DNA of 34,976 nucleotides from Phycisphaerales bacterium (GTDB lineage Bacteria > Planctomycetota > Phycisphaerae > Phycisphaerales > UBA1924): the NCBI GenBank assembly GCA_020846975.1, contig JADLCX010000101.1, forward strand, positions 1 to 34,976, given 5' to 3'. A program made the translations under genes and the position numbers. The notes under the pieces were generated by a model. It saw only the letters and a list, made by a program, of their open reading frames with translations. It ran no database searches and was not told the origin of the DNA. Numbering within the stretch: the stretch's first letter is position 1; every line of letters begins with the position of its first letter. Positions 34,931-34,976 of this stretch are shown piece by piece.

Positions 34931-34976
34931 ATGGAACGACACGAGATTCGGTTGAGCAAGCCGTCGTTGAAGCGGC
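34931..34976 (+). CDS. Unidentified gene start, runs off the right edge (possible transposase)
   Basis: An ATG at 34931 with a strong GAGGAGG 7 nt upstream gives MERHEIRLSKPSLKR and then leaves the window. The residues visible are too few to name. A short polar start with an [IV]xLS motif is seen in some IS630-type transposases, and the apparent TA-bounded interruption of the neighbouring dockerin gene would fit such an element, which inserts at TA. This is inference, and another gene is possible. Confidence 0.45.
   Translation, partial: MERHEIRLSKPSLKR

Larger units (their letters stand above)
34637..34942 (-). pseudogene. C-terminal fragment of a dockerin protein, N-terminus apparently lost
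   Basis: The reading frame gives an Asp/Asn-rich loop (SCRIAQIRLDTNNNDSIDAC), typical of planctomycete secreted proteins, then two GC-type dockerin repeats (LVTVQDIFDFL, STTVQDIFDFL), ending YFAAPPAC. It has no signal peptide. Upstream of about 34888 the translation no longer looks like a secreted protein and overlaps the start of an oppositely oriented gene. The break coincides with a TATA at 34885-34888. It is most simply read as the tail of a dockerin gene cut by an insertion. A short real protein starting at the GTG at 34942 is less likely. Confidence 0.55.

Overview
The window looks like a chromosomal segment of a high-GC planctomycete, most likely class Phycisphaerae. This is inferred from five complete secreted proteins and one fragment ending in GC-type dockerin repeats (..VQDIFD[YF]L..YFAGC), a prepilin with an H-X9-DG signature, a CPxCGYDL-CPxCG zinc ribbon membrane protein, and planctomycete-style palindromic interspersed repeats. 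No rRNA or CRISPR array is present. Two tRNA genes (Tyr-GTA and Leu-CAA) are present. Both window edges carry probable mobile-element ends: an IS3-type orfA start at the left, and an unidentified gene that appears to have cut a dockerin gene at the right.

Layout. 540-3055 (+): a pseudopilin cluster with two GspG-like prepilins, a small membrane protein, a GspH-like prepilin and another small membrane protein. Then tRNA-Tyr. 8894-3275 (-): four overlapping genes encoding an H-X9-DG prepilin, a membrane histidine kinase, a sigma54-type response regulator and a dockerin protein. 9086-13157 (+): two tandem M14 carboxypeptidase paralogues, the first lacking catalytic residues, and a zinc ribbon membrane protein. 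22487-13115 (-): a complete MoxR/DUF58/BatA-E type operon, with most junctions being 4-nt ATGA overlaps, interrupted once by an interspersed repeat between moxR and DUF58. 27075-22730 (-): a membrane-anchored PilB/GspE-like protein with a degenerate P-loop, a CvpA-domain protein, tRNA-Leu and a DUF3467 protein. 27392-34942: a secretome cluster of dockerin proteins and an FN3-type protein, plus a PilT-like ATPase in an operon with one dockerin protein.

How it may fit together (inference). The window mixes type IV pilin/type II secretion-like parts (four prepilins, a PilB-like and a PilT-like ATPase), a two-component regulator coupled to one prepilin, and many secreted dockerin proteins with no visible cohesin or anchor partner. 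This suggests a surface assembly or secretion theme. The Bat operon is probably an envelope stress or protein-maturation module: a MoxR ATPase working with VWA proteins.

Non-coding structure is unusually rich. There is a 21-nt tandem repeat in which each unit can fold into a small hairpin, with paired base changes between units. Three interspersed elements have repetitive inverted arms. Palindromes sit inside the leader-coding parts of two exported-protein genes. A hairpin at the right edge would hide a ribosome binding site.
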